Source: VRUE01 sp036406595
GTDB lineage: Bacteria; Actinomycetota; Thermoleophilia; Solirubrobacterales; 70-9
Assembly: GCA_036406595.1 (NCBI GenBank)
Contig: DASXAR010000063.1
Span: forward strand, 49,525-113,524
Length of the DNA: 64,000 bases
Direction: 5' to 3'
Shown here: positions 37,020 to 45,859 of the stretch, in pieces
Position numbering within the stretch: position 1 is the first letter of the stretch
How the letters are laid out: each line of letters starts with the position of its first letter
Made by a program: the position numbers and the translations under genes
Notes under the pieces: model-generated
The model's input: only the letters and a program-made list of their open reading frames with translations
Told to the model about the DNA's origin: nothing
The model's database searches: none

Positions 37020-37107
37020 CGGATTATCGCAAGGGCCGAGCTGCGCCGATGTCGCACTTCCCTCCGCCTTGCGGCGGCGAATACCACCGCCCTGAAAGAA
37101 TCGAGAC

Positions 37108-37824
37108 GTGGCGAGCGACGTGAATGACAAGCCCGTGCTGCTGATCACCGGCGCCAGCAGCGGAATCGGCGCGGCGACGGCGCGGGCCGCTGCCTCCGGC
37201 CACCGGCTCGCCCTTGCCGCGCGGCGCGAGGGGCCGCTCCGCGACCTGGTCGAGGAGCTCGGTGGCGAGAATGAGGCGATCGCGATCCGCTGTGACGTCA
37301 GCGAGTGGGACCAGGTCGAGGCGATGGCGGGAGCGGCGCTCGAGGCGTTCGGCCGCATCGACGCCGTCTTCGCAAACGCCGGCTTTGGCGCCGGCCGCGG
37401 CTTTCTCACGGAGTCCCCTGAGCACTGGCGCTCGATGGTCCTGACAAACGTCTACGGAGTCGCGCTGACGATCCGGGCAACCCTCCCCCACCTGCTCGAG
37501 CGGGGCGATGGGCATTTCCTGGTCACCAGCTCGGTCGCCGGCCGCCGTGTGCTGCCCGGGTCGCTTTACTCGGCGACCAAGTGGGCCGCGACGGCGATCG
37601 GCGAGGCGCTCAGGGCCGAGCTGCGCCAGATTCACGAGAACCATTCGATCCGAGTCACCGTGATCGAGCCGGGCATGACCGACACCCCGTTCTTCGATCA
37701 GCGGCCCGGAGAGTGGGCGCTTCGCGACGACGACATCGCCCGGGCCGTGATCTTCGCCCTGGAGCAGCCGGCCGGGGTCGACGTCAACGAGATCCTGATC
37801 CGGCCGACGAGCCAGCCCTCCTGA
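37108..37824 (+). CDS. Short-chain dehydrogenase/reductase
   Basis: The 238-residue protein is a classical SDR: VLLITGASSGIGAATARAA for NADP binding, VFANAG, the catalytic Ser-Tyr-Lys in VTSSVAGRRVLPGSLYSATK, and EPGMTDTPFF after the active site. It starts at a GTG. Substrate cannot be assigned; the genes on both sides belong to other systems. Confidence 0.85.
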   Translation: MASDVNDKPVLLITGASSGIGAATARAAASGHRLALAARREGPLRDLVEELGGENEAIAIRCDVSEWDQVEAMAGAALEAFGRIDAVFANAGFGAGRGFLTESPEHWRSMVLTNVYGVALTIRATLPHLLERGDGHFLVTSSVAGRRVLPGSLYSATKWAATAIGEALRAELRQIHENHSIRVTVIEPGMTDTPFFDQRPGEWALRDDDIARAVIFALEQPAGVDVNEILIRPTSQPS

Positions 37825-37839
37825 ACCGCCGCCGGGCGG

Positions 37840-40833
37840 CTATCGCCGGGCCGAGCGGTGGTGCATGCGGTGCTTCCGATGCTTGCGGTGCTTCCGCTTG
37901 CAGGACTTGCCGACCTTTGGACGCTGCTTCGACACCTTGCCGTTCTGCCCGTAGAAGATCGCGTTCGCGCGCATCGGCTTCCGCTTCTTGTGCCGGTGCT
38001 GCTTCTTGTGGTGCCCGCGCATCAGGATGCGCTTGTGAGCTCTCTTCCCGTGGCGGTGCTTCTTCTTGTGCCTGCGCGGGCAGAGGTTGCGGGTGTTCAG
38101 CAGGAGGCCGTGCTTGCCCCCGCGCACCGTCAGTTCGAATTTTTCGATCGGAACGTCGGGGACCGCGTCGAACGTGTTGCGGAGGCGGCCCTTGACCGCG
38201 TCGTTGCGCCCGACCAGGTCGACGTTCACCTGACCGTGCAGCGAGGCCACGACGTCCGGGAGCAGGTTGTCGGAGGAGCGCAGGCGGACCGGACCTTCGA
38301 GCGGCTTGTCGAGCAGGGGCGAGACGGCGCGCGCAAAGCCGTAGACCGAGTCGGCCGGACACTGGCCCGCCGCGTACTGCACCCTGGTGCAGACGTTGGC
38401 GATGCTGGCCTGGTCGAGGATCAACCCCTTCGGCAGCGTCACCACGGCCTTGCTGATGTTGGCGTCGTGGGGACGCGCGACGACCGTGGCCCGCAGCTTC
38501 GGGTTCTTTGCCCGGCGCATCGCGCCGAACAGCCGCAGCGACAATTTCGGCTCGAAGCCGAGCGCGTCGCAGTCCTCGACCTGGAACGGAGTCGAGGTGC
38601 TGTAGGTCGTGAACGCGGCCGGGTCGGAGGGATTGGCGCCGCCTCCATGCAGGGCTGCTTCGACCGCCATCGGCGAGCAGTTGGTCGGATTGAGGGAGAA
38701 GTTCGGCCTGTCGAGGCGCACCGAGATCGTTCGAACGTCGAGAAGGGCGCCACCGAAGATGTGCGGGATCGGGTCCGAGACGGCGGTCACCTGTGCCGTT
38801 TCGCGATCGAGGGACAACGCCACCCTCACCACGACCGAGCCGAGATCGAAGGGCCCGGCCGTGGCGGGGGTGACGATTGCCAGGGATAGGGGAGCCCCGT
38901 GGTAGGGGCCTGCGAGAAAGGCCTTGCCATTGATGGTCGTCGGTTCCGGACCGGTGCCGGTGGAGACGACCGCGCTGCCAACCAGGCTCGAGGCCGGGCA
39001 GCTCGAGGTGGCGCCCTCAGCCACGCCGCCGTTGGCCGCCGCGGCGGCGATCGCGCCCTCCGGGCAGTAGTCGACGCCGGCGAGCTTCGCGGTGAGGCCG
39101 CGCGGCAGCCGCACGTCGGCGCCTTTCAGCTCCTGCTGCCCGTCGGGACGCGCGATGTCGAGCTGGAACGGGCTGTAGGCGCCGGCCTTGCCGCTTGCGC
39201 TGGCCGCGGCGAGCCCGGGGGCGAAGGGCCGCGCGCCGAGCGTCGCCGGGCAGTCGCCGCCGCCGGCTGCTTCGGTGAGCGTGAATTCGTCCTCGGCGGG
39301 CACCGGCGCGTTGCCGTCCCACGGCGTGAGGACGGTCGAGGCGGTATGCGGACCGCAGACGCCCGGGCTGGTCAGGGGCGCCCGGGGACCGTCGTTGAAG
39401 TCGAGGACGAAGGAGGTGAAGGGCGCCTGCGGAAGCCCGGACGAGGTCCCGTTGAAGACGGTGGTGAGGCGACCCGTCAGCGGGTCGGCCTTGACGTTGC
39501 CGACCAGCCGCACCGAGACGTCGTAGCGCTGCGAGGCGGCGACGACGAAGATCCGGAACTCTTCGCCGGACGCCGGGTCGCGGCTGAGCTGCTGGCCGAC
39601 GAAGACGTCCCCGGTGAGCGAGCCGGGCGGAAGGGGCGGAGTTTCGAGGGTCACGCTGCCCACGCGCGAGGCGGCCGGGCAGCTGATCGGGGTTCGAGAT
39701 GTGAGCGGGAACTGCGAGTCGGCGCAGGCTTCGAGCCCGTTCGCGGCCGAGGGGTTGAGCCCCATACCCTCAGGCAGGGTGACGGTGGCGCTGCGCACGT
39801 GCGAGGTCGCCTGCTTGCCTTCTTTGAGCGGGTCGGTGATGTCCGGCAGGTTGACGCCAACCGCGGCCCCCGCCGGCGAGTCGGTCCTGGCGGTCTGCGG
39901 GTCGGCTTCCAGCGACGGTTCGAACGGGATCGTGTCGCATTCCCTGGGCTCGGTTCCCGGAGGGATCGGCGACTCGACGAAGGCCGAGCCGTTCGGGAAG
40001 CTGGGGTCGGGTTCCTCGTAGGAGTCGGCCCGCAGATAGGTCGAGTACACGTGGCCGGACGGGCCGGGGGCCGCTTCGCCGAGGCAGGTGGTCGGGGTCG
40101 TGATGAAGGTGCCGTCCCCCGAGGTGCCGTCGAAGACGAGTCGGTTCTTCGCGATCCTGGCGACTTCAGCCGGCAGCGGCGGAACTTCGAGTTTGGCCGC
40201 GTGGATGGTGAAGTACTCGTGGAAGTCGCCCTCCCAGGCGATTCCCGCCTCGAGGAAGACGTCGTTGCCGAGGACGCTGAAGCCGAAGCGCGCCGGTTCG
40301 CCCTGTTCGGGAACGATGTTGAACACGTCGGCGGACGGGAGCGTCAGCGACGCCCCGGTCAGGGTGTTGGTAGCGGTAACGACGCTCGTGCCCACTTTCG
40401 AGCCGGGCGGGCAGGTGGCCGGGCTCTCTTCCGGTTCGAGTTCGCACTGTTCGGTCGCCTGCGGGTTGACCGAGAGGCCCCTCGGGAGATCGACGCGGAC
40501 GGTCTTCAGGTTGCCGATCGGAATTTCGGTGCCCGGGAGCGGGCCTTCTTCGGTGTTGACGATGAACTGCGTGAAGCCGACCGGCGGGTGCCCGCCGGCC
40601 TGTTCGAAGAACTGGTCGGGCGTGTCGACGCTGCAGGTCGGCGTGTCCGTGTAGCAGGTGCCCGCCTGCCAGGGGCTGTTGGCGGTCGGGTTCTGGGGAT
40701 CCTGGGGTCCGATGATCTGGGCGGCTGCTCCGGCAGGCCCGACGAGTGCCGTGAAAGCGGCACCGACGATCGCGACGCAGAGCCGCAACCGGCGTCCCAG
40801 TTCCTCTCCTCTCTTCCCCTCTTCCAGGCTCAT
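37840..40833 (-). CDS. Very large secreted protein with Cys pairs and a His/Lys/Arg tail
   Basis: The 997-residue protein begins at the ATG at 40833: a -10 TATAGT on the minus strand (40848-40843) leaves only a few bases before it, so the transcript is almost leaderless. Signal segment: RLRLCVAIVGAAFTALVGPAGAAAQ. The mature part is a series of beta domains in which C-P-x-(S/A)-S-x-VG motifs recur (TCPPGSKVG, SCPAASRVG, SCPASSLVG), each preceded by a VDLPRGLSVNP or TLPEGMGLNP-type strand. The C-terminal 90 residues are extremely basic and histidine-rich (RRHKKKHRHGKRAHKR, HHKKQHRHKKRK). Glutamate is encoded mainly by GAA. Surface-layer or adhesin-like function is guesswork; the tail could bind metals or anionic wall polymers. 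Confidence 0.82.
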   Translation of the reverse strand: MSLEEGKRGEELGRRLRLCVAIVGAAFTALVGPAGAAAQIIGPQDPQNPTANSPWQAGTCYTDTPTCSVDTPDQFFEQAGGHPPVGFTQFIVNTEEGPLPGTEIPIGNLKTVRVDLPRGLSVNPQATEQCELEPEESPATCPPGSKVGTSVVTATNTLTGASLTLPSADVFNIVPEQGEPARFGFSVLGNDVFLEAGIAWEGDFHEYFTIHAAKLEVPPLPAEVARIAKNRLVFDGTSGDGTFITTPTTCLGEAAPGPSGHVYSTYLRADSYEEPDPSFPNGSAFVESPIPPGTEPRECDTIPFEPSLEADPQTARTDSPAGAAVGVNLPDITDPLKEGKQATSHVRSATVTLPEGMGLNPSAANGLEACADSQFPLTSRTPISCPAASRVGSVTLETPPLPPGSLTGDVFVGQQLSRDPASGEEFRIFVVAASQRYDVSVRLVGNVKADPLTGRLTTVFNGTSSGLPQAPFTSFVLDFNDGPRAPLTSPGVCGPHTASTVLTPWDGNAPVPAEDEFTLTEAAGGGDCPATLGARPFAPGLAAASASGKAGAYSPFQLDIARPDGQQELKGADVRLPRGLTAKLAGVDYCPEGAIAAAAANGGVAEGATSSCPASSLVGSAVVSTGTGPEPTTINGKAFLAGPYHGAPLSLAIVTPATAGPFDLGSVVVRVALSLDRETAQVTAVSDPIPHIFGGALLDVRTISVRLDRPNFSLNPTNCSPMAVEAALHGGGANPSDPAAFTTYSTSTPFQVEDCDALGFEPKLSLRLFGAMRRAKNPKLRATVVARPHDANISKAVVTLPKGLILDQASIANVCTRVQYAAGQCPADSVYGFARAVSPLLDKPLEGPVRLRSSDNLLPDVVASLHGQVNVDLVGRNDAVKGRLRNTFDAVPDVPIEKFELTVRGGKHGLLLNTRNLCPRRHKKKHRHGKRAHKRILMRGHHKKQHRHKKRKPMRANAIFYGQNGKVSKQRPKVGKSCKRKHRKHRKHRMHHRSARR

Positions 40834-40860
40834 CTTTCGGCCACTATACTGCATTTTGAT

Positions 40861-40870
40861 GATACGTATC
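40861..40870. promoter_or_regulatory. GATACGTATC palindrome upstream of the secreted protein
   Basis: A perfect 10-bp palindrome lies about 15 bp upstream of the -10 of the secreted-protein gene, inside the spacer/-35 region, in the gap shared with the divergent ArsR-type regulator. A further TTCGATCATCGAA palindrome is at 40888-40900. Either could be the regulator's site. Confidence 0.4.
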
Positions 40871-40891
40871 CGTAATTTTTGGTAATCTTCG

Positions 40892-41206
40892 ATCATCGAA
40901 AGTGAGAATCACATCGACTGGCAAGGTCTCGCCCGGGCGAATACCCACCCCCTTCGGGTGTCAATCCTTGAGGTGATCGGCATCGACGGCGGTCGAACCC
41001 TTTCGCCAAAGGACCTCAGCCTCGAGCTCCAGGCACCGCTGAGCACGGTCAACTACCACGTCACCGAACTGGCAAAGGCGGGCCTGCTGGAACTCGTGCG
41101 GGAGAGACAGGTCCGCGGGGCGGTCGAGCACTTCTACCGGCCGGCGACAAGGGTCTCGACGAACGGCGCGAGACCTTCCAGGGTGCGCCAGGCCGTCGGG
41201 TCCTGA
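40892..41206 (+). CDS. ArsR-type winged-helix regulator without a canonical start codon
   Basis: The winged-helix domain is clear: LSPKDLSLELQAPLSTVNYH and VTELAKAGLLELV. The normal N-terminal part of this family, DWQGLARANTHPLRVSILEV, is encoded in frame upstream of the first usual start (GTG at 40958), and an in-frame TAA stands at 40883-40885. Between them only ATC codons (40892, 40895) could start translation. So either the gene uses a rare ATC start, giving about 104 residues, or the GTG product lacks helix 1. It is divergent from the large secreted protein and ends two bases before the tRNA-Gly 3' end. No metal-binding cysteines are seen. Confidence 0.6.
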   Translation: MIESENHIDWQGLARANTHPLRVSILEVIGIDGGRTLSPKDLSLELQAPLSTVNYHVTELAKAGLLELVRERQVRGAVEHFYRPATRVSTNGARPSRVRQAVGS

Positions 41207-41207
41207 G

Positions 41208-41280
41208 AGCGGACGACGGGTCTCGAACCCGCGACCTCGAGCTTGGGAAGCTCGCGCTCTACCAGCTGAGCTACGTCCGC
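41208..41280 (-). tRNA. tRNA-Gly (CCC)
   Basis: The 73-nt gene on the minus strand has a 7-bp acceptor stem (GCGGACG with CGTCCGC, discriminator T), TAGCTCAGCTGGTAGAGC D-arm, anticodon stem CGAGC/GCTCG with loop TTCCCAA (anticodon CCC), and T-arm with GGGTTCGAGACCC. CCA is not encoded. It reads GGG codons. Confidence 0.95.
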
Positions 41281-41345
41281 GTGCCGGACGATTCTAGTCT
41301 CCGGCGAGGGCCCCGCAGACGGCGGCTCGTAGTGAGGAACTGCAC

Positions 41346-41705
41346 CTAGCCTTCGTCGACCGGGACAAATTCGTGCTCGACGTCGGCGGGCGAGATGATG
41401 ATCAGTCCGGTCACTGGCTCGCTTCCTGGATTCCACGCGGTGTGGACCGTCCCCCTGGGGACGAAGACGAGGCTGCCCGTCTCGGCTGTGATCTCCTCGT
41501 CCTCGAGCCTGAAGGCACCTGGGCCCCGCGCGACGTAGAACGCCTCGTCCGTGGTCGGATGGAGATGGAGCCGCGGCGGCTCCTGCCCGGGGGGAATGAC
41601 ACCGATCAGGGTCGTGTAGGCGCCCGCGGTCTCCTTCGTTCCCCAGGTCAGGATCTCGGCGGTGTCCGCCGGGGTGATGACCGTGCGGCCATTGATCTCC
41701 TCCAT
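41346..41705 (-). CDS. Cupin-domain protein
   Basis: The 119-residue protein is a single beta-barrel cupin: PPGQEPPRLHLHPTTDEAFY supplies the metal-binding histidines and Glu, and GSLVFVPRGTVHTAWNPGSE the second motif. Enzyme or regulator cannot be told; small cupins of this type are often dioxygenases, isomerases or binding proteins. It is divergent from the ccmG-like gene. Confidence 0.85.
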   Translation of the reverse strand: MEEINGRTVITPADTAEILTWGTKETAGAYTTLIGVIPPGQEPPRLHLHPTTDEAFYVARGPGAFRLEDEEITAETGSLVFVPRGTVHTAWNPGSEPVTGLIIISPADVEHEFVPVDEG

Positions 41706-41748
41706 CGGTCGACCCTGTCGCCCGGGCGAGCCGCGGGTCTAATCTTGC

Positions 41749-42276
41749 GTGCCCGTGAGCGCGCGAACGTTCGTCGTATTCATCGCCGTCGCGGCCGTGA
41801 TCGGCCTGCTGGGCTTCGGCCTGCTCAGCAAGGGCGCGACCCAGATCACGGTCGGGGAGCCGGTTCCCGACCGGAAGCTTTCGACCCTCGAAGGCAATGG
41901 CTCGGGAGAGATCGCCGACTACCGCGGCCGCTGGGTGCTCGTCAACCTGTGGGCATCCTGGTGTGAGCCGTGTCGCCACGAGGCGCCGGTTCTGGAGGGA
42001 CTCTGGAAGCGCCGGCGGACCGACGGCGTCACCGTGCTGGGGATCAACGTGCAGGACAACAGCGATGACGCGACGGCCTTCGTCCGCGAATACCACCTCA
42101 CCTACCCGCAGCTGCGGTCGGTGGGCGACGAGCGGAGCAGGGCCTTCGGCTCCACCGGTGTTCCGGAGAACTTCCTCGTCGACCCGGAGGGCCGGCTGGC
42201 GCTGATCTGGAGGGGGCCGGTCGACGACCGCTTCCTGCGGGAAGAGGTCCTGCCGGCGATGCGGGGGAGCTCATGA
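41749..42276 (+). CDS. Membrane-anchored thioredoxin-like protein, TlpA/CcmG type
   Basis: The 175-residue protein has an N-terminal TM (TFVVFIAVAAVIGLLGFGLL), then a thioredoxin fold with the LVNLWASWCEPCRHEAPVLE active site (WCEPC) and GVPENFLVDPEGRL with the cis-proline. It reduces the CxxCH of apocytochrome c before haem ligation. It overlaps ccmH by ATGA, so both act in cytochrome c maturation with CcmE/CcmF encoded 5 kb away. GTG start (41749; another GTG two codons later). Confidence 0.9.
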   Translation: MPVSARTFVVFIAVAAVIGLLGFGLLSKGATQITVGEPVPDRKLSTLEGNGSGEIADYRGRWVLVNLWASWCEPCRHEAPVLEGLWKRRRTDGVTVLGINVQDNSDDATAFVREYHLTYPQLRSVGDERSRAFGSTGVPENFLVDPEGRLALIWRGPVDDRFLREEVLPAMRGSS

Positions 42277-42737
42277 GCGCCGCGAGGCTGCTCGGCGTCG
42301 TGGCCGCCTCCCTGCTGCTCCTCGCCGCGGGAACCGCCTCCGCCGCTGGGCCGCAGACCAGTCTCGCCGACGTCGAAGACGAGGTGATGTGCCCGATATG
42401 CGGCACCCTTCTCGAGCTCTCCACCTCGCCGCAGGCCGAGCGTGAGCGGGCCTTCATCCGGCGGCTGATCGTCGCGGGGCGAAGCAAGCAGCAGATCAAG
42501 GACGCGCTGGTTGCGCAGTACGGCCGCAACGCGCTCGCGGTTCCCGAAGGCTCCGGCTTCGAGATCTCCGCCTACATCGTGCCGCTCGTCGGATTCCTGC
42601 TCGCGGCCCTGGCGCTCGCGATCGGGGTCCGGCGCTGGCGTCGCGGTCCCTCTCCGCCTGGGCCGGGCGGCGCCGAGCGGCCGGATGGCGAGGACGGCGA
42701 GAGGCTCGACGCAGACCTCGCGCGCTACGACCTCTAG
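42273..42737 (+). CDS. ccmH: Cytochrome c maturation protein CcmH
   Basis: The 154-residue protein has a signal/TM (LLGVVAASLLLLAAGTASA), an exported three-helix domain with the redox pair VMCPICGTLLELS, and a C-terminal TM (AYIVPLVGFLLAALALAIGV) followed by a charged tail. CcmH presents apocytochrome thiols to CcmF. The usual LRC-x2-C is MC-x2-C here. It is convergent with the next gene, overlapping it by 4 nt. Confidence 0.92.
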   Translation: MSAARLLGVVAASLLLLAAGTASAAGPQTSLADVEDEVMCPICGTLLELSTSPQAERERAFIRRLIVAGRSKQQIKDALVAQYGRNALAVPEGSGFEISAYIVPLVGFLLAALALAIGVRRWRRGPSPPGPGGAERPDGEDGERLDADLARYDL

Positions 42738-43408
42738 GCCCCCTCACCTTCGGTCCGGGGTGCGGACACCGACGCGGCCGCGTCGGTGACGACGAGCCCG
42801 TCGAAGCCGCGCCAACGCCTCCCCACCTCCTCGGCGCCCGAAGCGCAGCCGATCGCGACATCGGCCTGGGGGAAGAAGGGCGCGGGGGAATCGCCGAAGG
42901 GCGGCGAATCGATCACCACCAGCTGGTAGGCCGACCGAAGCCTCGAGAGCACCTGACGAAACCGCTCCGAGTCGAGCAGCGGCCGCGGGTCGGCGACCGC
43001 GGCACCGGCGACGATGCAGATCACCGGCTCACCGCCCTGTGGGGTGGCCGGCCCGGTCGGGACGAGCGGCTGCAGGATCGCCTCCGGCTCGGCTTCGGCG
43101 CGCAGATACCCGGCCAGGCCCGGATTTGGGGCAAGGTCGAACGCGGCCCCGAGAACGGGCCGCACCAGGTCGCACTCGAGCAGGGCCACGGTGCGCGGCT
43201 CGACCGCGGCCGCGGCTGCCAGGCCCAGGGCGACCGCCGAGCGCCCGACGCCGCCTCCGACGACGATGACCGCGGCGTCCCCGGCCCACTCGAGCAGCCC
43301 TGAGAAGGCCCGCAGGTCGCTTGCCCTCAGCGACCCCGGGCGCAATCCCCGATCGGATCGCAGCGGGAGCCTCGCCAGCACCGGAGGTCTCCGACGCCGG
43401 CCGAGCAT
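42734..43408 (-). CDS. BY-kinase/MinD-like ATPase with a degenerate P-loop
   Basis: The 224-residue protein resembles the cytoplasmic ATPase domain of polysaccharide tyrosine autokinases: VALLECDLVRPVLGAAFDL (Walker A'-like strand), LLDSERFRQVLSRLRSAYQL and VVIDSPPFGDS (Walker B-like). The Walker A reads GGGVGRSAVAL, with Arg where Lys is needed, so ATP hydrolysis is doubtful. The start ATG at 43408 overlaps the argS stop. There is no tyrosine-rich tail. It could be an inactive regulator of a paralogue. Confidence 0.72.
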   Translation of the reverse strand: MLGRRRRPPVLARLPLRSDRGLRPGSLRASDLRAFSGLLEWAGDAAVIVVGGGVGRSAVALGLAAAAAVEPRTVALLECDLVRPVLGAAFDLAPNPGLAGYLRAEAEPEAILQPLVPTGPATPQGGEPVICIVAGAAVADPRPLLDSERFRQVLSRLRSAYQLVVIDSPPFGDSPAPFFPQADVAIGCASGAEEVGRRWRGFDGLVVTDAAASVSAPRTEGEGA

Positions 43409-45045
43409 CACATGCGCTCGGGGGCGGAGATGCCGAGCAGGCCGAGCGAGCCGGCGATCGTCCGCTTCGCCAGCAGGCATATGAGCAGGCGGGACCGCTC
43501 GACTCCCTCTCCCTCGGCCCCGACCACCTGACAGTCGCGGTAGAAGGCGTGGAAGTCCGCGGCGACCGCCATCGCGTAGGCGCAGATCCGGTGCGGGCCG
43601 CGGCGCGCGGCGGCCTCATGGGCCTCCGCCGGGAATTCGAGCAGCCGCTTGAGAAGAGCCCGCTCCGCCGGCTCCAGGGCGACCTCCGACCCGGTGGCGG
43701 CGGGGGCGCCCAGGTCACCCGGCTCGATCCCGGCCTTGCGCAGGATGCTGGATATGCGCGCGTGTGCGTACTGCACGTAGTAGACGGGGTTCTCGCTCGA
43801 CTCCCGCCGGGCAAGCTCGAGGTCGAGATCGACCGTCGTGTCGTGGCTTCGCCAGAGCATGAACCAGCGGGTCGCGTCCACCCCGATGTCGTCGATCAGC
43901 TCGTCGAGCGCGATGAAGTCGCCGCTGCGCTTGGACATCTGGGCCCGCTCGGCCCCTTCGACGATGTGGACGAGCCTCATGATCAGCGACTCCAGCGACT
44001 CCGGATCTGCGCCGAGCGCCGCGATCGCCGCCCTAAGCCGCGGGGCGTATCCGTGGTGGTCGGCGCCGAGCACGTCGATCATGCGCTCGAATCCGCGCTC
44101 GAGCTTGTCCCAGTGGTAGGCGACATCGGCGGCCAGGTACGTGGGCTCGCCGTCGGCACGGATCAGGACGCGATCCTTGTCGTCGCCGAACTCGGTGGTC
44201 CGCAGCCAGAGCGCCCCCTCGCTCCGGTAGGTGTGGTCTCGCTCATCGAGCACCGCCAGCGCCGCGTCCACCTCGCCCCGCTGATATAGCTCGCGCTCCC
44301 TGAACCAGCGGTCGAAGCGCACCCCGAAACGCTCCAGGGTGGCGGCCACCTGGTCGACGATCAGGTCGACTCCGCGCGCCCCGATCGCCTCGAGGTCATC
44401 GGGGCCGATCCCCTCCCCCGCGATGGTCGCCGCGAGGTCGTCGACGTAGCCGCCCTCATAGCCGTCCTCCGGGGTCGCCTCACCCTTCATCCGCGCGGCG
44501 ATCGAGGCCGCGAAGCGCCGCACCTGCCCCCCCGCGTCGTTGACGTAGAACTCGCGCTTCACCTGATGGCCGGTAGCCTCGAGCAGGCGCACGAGGGCGT
44601 CCCCGTAGGCGGCGTGGCGACCACCCCCGACGTGCAGGGGTCCGGTCGGGTTGGCGGAGACGAACTCGACCAGGATCCGCTCGGGCGAGTCGGTCGGCGC
44701 GAGGCCCAGGCCGTCGCCGGCCTCGGCGAGGCGCGCAGCCGCGCGGCGATACCAGCCGTCTGAGAGGAACAGATTGACGAACCCCGGACCCGCCACCTCG
44801 AGGCGCTCTGCGTCCTCGCCGAGCTCGCGGCCCAGGGCCTCGCAGAGGCGCGCCGCCACGTCACGAGGCGCTTCGCCGAGCGCAGCGGCGTGCAGCATCG
44901 CCGCGTTGGAGCTGTAGTCGCCCAACTCGTCCTTCGGGGGCCGGTCGAATGACGGCTCGGGGCCGCTCTCCCCGCCCTCGCGCAGGGTGAGCACGGCCCG
45001 GCTCAGGGCCTCGCGCAACTCGGCGATCGAGTCGGTGGCTGCCAC
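43408..45045 (-). CDS. argS: Arginyl-tRNA synthetase
   Basis: The 545-residue class I synthetase has an N-terminal Add-1 domain for the tRNA D-loop, the HIGH region as NPTGPLHVGGGRHAAYGD (the actinobacterial HVGG form, as HIGG in mycobacteria), the KMSKS region as AQMSKRSGDF, and a C-terminal anticodon-binding domain with HARISSIL and FHAFYRDCQV. The GTG at 45045 with TGGAG upstream begins where the family does; longer frames are artefacts. Divergent from the phosphoesterase. Confidence 0.96.
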   Translation of the reverse strand: MAATDSIAELREALSRAVLTLREGGESGPEPSFDRPPKDELGDYSSNAAMLHAAALGEAPRDVAARLCEALGRELGEDAERLEVAGPGFVNLFLSDGWYRRAAARLAEAGDGLGLAPTDSPERILVEFVSANPTGPLHVGGGRHAAYGDALVRLLEATGHQVKREFYVNDAGGQVRRFAASIAARMKGEATPEDGYEGGYVDDLAATIAGEGIGPDDLEAIGARGVDLIVDQVAATLERFGVRFDRWFRERELYQRGEVDAALAVLDERDHTYRSEGALWLRTTEFGDDKDRVLIRADGEPTYLAADVAYHWDKLERGFERMIDVLGADHHGYAPRLRAAIAALGADPESLESLIMRLVHIVEGAERAQMSKRSGDFIALDELIDDIGVDATRWFMLWRSHDTTVDLDLELARRESSENPVYYVQYAHARISSILRKAGIEPGDLGAPAATGSEVALEPAERALLKRLLEFPAEAHEAAARRGPHRICAYAMAVAADFHAFYRDCQVVGAEGEGVERSRLLICLLAKRTIAGSLGLLGISAPERM

Positions 45046-45090
45046 GTCTCCATCGTATGAGTCGGCGGGACGCGGGGTACGCTGGCCCGC

Positions 45091-45831
45091 ATGCGCCTGG
45101 CGGTGATCAGCGACGTGCATGCCAACCTGGCAGCGCTGGAGAGCGTCCTCGAGGCGATCGACCGAAGCACACCGGACGAGGTCTGGTGCCTCGGCGACAT
45201 GGTCGGCTACGGAGCCGAGCCAGATGCCTGCACGGATCTCGTCCGGGAGCGCTGCGACCTCTGCCTGGTCGGCAACCACGACCTCGCGGTCCTCGGCGCC
45301 CTTGACATCGCCTCCTTCTCGGAGGCCGCTGCGGAGGCCGTCACGTGGACGCGGGAGACCGTCGAGCAGAGAACGATCGACTTCCTGGACGGGCTCGATC
45401 CGTCCGGGGGCCGCGATGGCATCGCCCTCTTTCACGCTTCGCCGCGCGACCCTGTCTGGGAGTACGTGCTCTCAACCGAGCAGGCTGATGCCTGCCTCAA
45501 GGCGCAGCCCGAGCGCACGGCGCTGATCGGCCACTCGCACGTCGCACTCTTCTTCACCCGCTCGCCGGCGGTCGAGGGGAAGGAGGTGCGGGGCGCTCAG
45601 GCTACCGACGGCACCCTGCTCGACCTTGGGGCGGGCGAATGGCTGGTCAACCCCGGAAGCGTCGGGCAGCCGCGGGACGGCGATCCCAGGGCCGCCTGGC
45701 TCGAGCTCGACACCGAGACTGGGGCCGCCTGCTTCCGCCGGACGGCGTACGACGTCGAGCGCTCCGCCGCCTCGATCCTCTCCGCCGGACTGCCCCAGCG
45801 CCTTGCCGAACGCCTCCACGCCGGCCTGTGA
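45091..45831 (+). CDS. Calcineurin-like metallophosphoesterase
   Basis: The 246-residue protein has all metal-binding motifs: ISDVHANLAAL, LGDMVGYGAEPD, GNHD, LFHASPRDP and GHSHVAL, with NPGSVGQPRDGDPRA near the end. This is the YfcE/MJ0936-type small phosphodiesterase group. Substrate is unknown. Confidence 0.9.
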   Translation: MRLAVISDVHANLAALESVLEAIDRSTPDEVWCLGDMVGYGAEPDACTDLVRERCDLCLVGNHDLAVLGALDIASFSEAAAEAVTWTRETVEQRTIDFLDGLDPSGGRDGIALFHASPRDPVWEYVLSTEQADACLKAQPERTALIGHSHVALFFTRSPAVEGKEVRGAQATDGTLLDLGAGEWLVNPGSVGQPRDGDPRAAWLELDTETGAACFRRTAYDVERSAASILSAGLPQRLAERLHAGL

Positions 45832-45859
45832 ACGCGTGGGTTGCAGGGGAAATCTGCCC

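Noticed and set aside
37825..37840. Short GC hairpin between the SDR and the secreted-protein genes as terminator
   Set aside because: Only five base pairs and no T-run; too weak to call.
43014..44289. Plus-strand frames opposite the BY-kinase-like gene and argS
   Set aside because: No domain, no ribosome site; both minus-strand genes are well supported.
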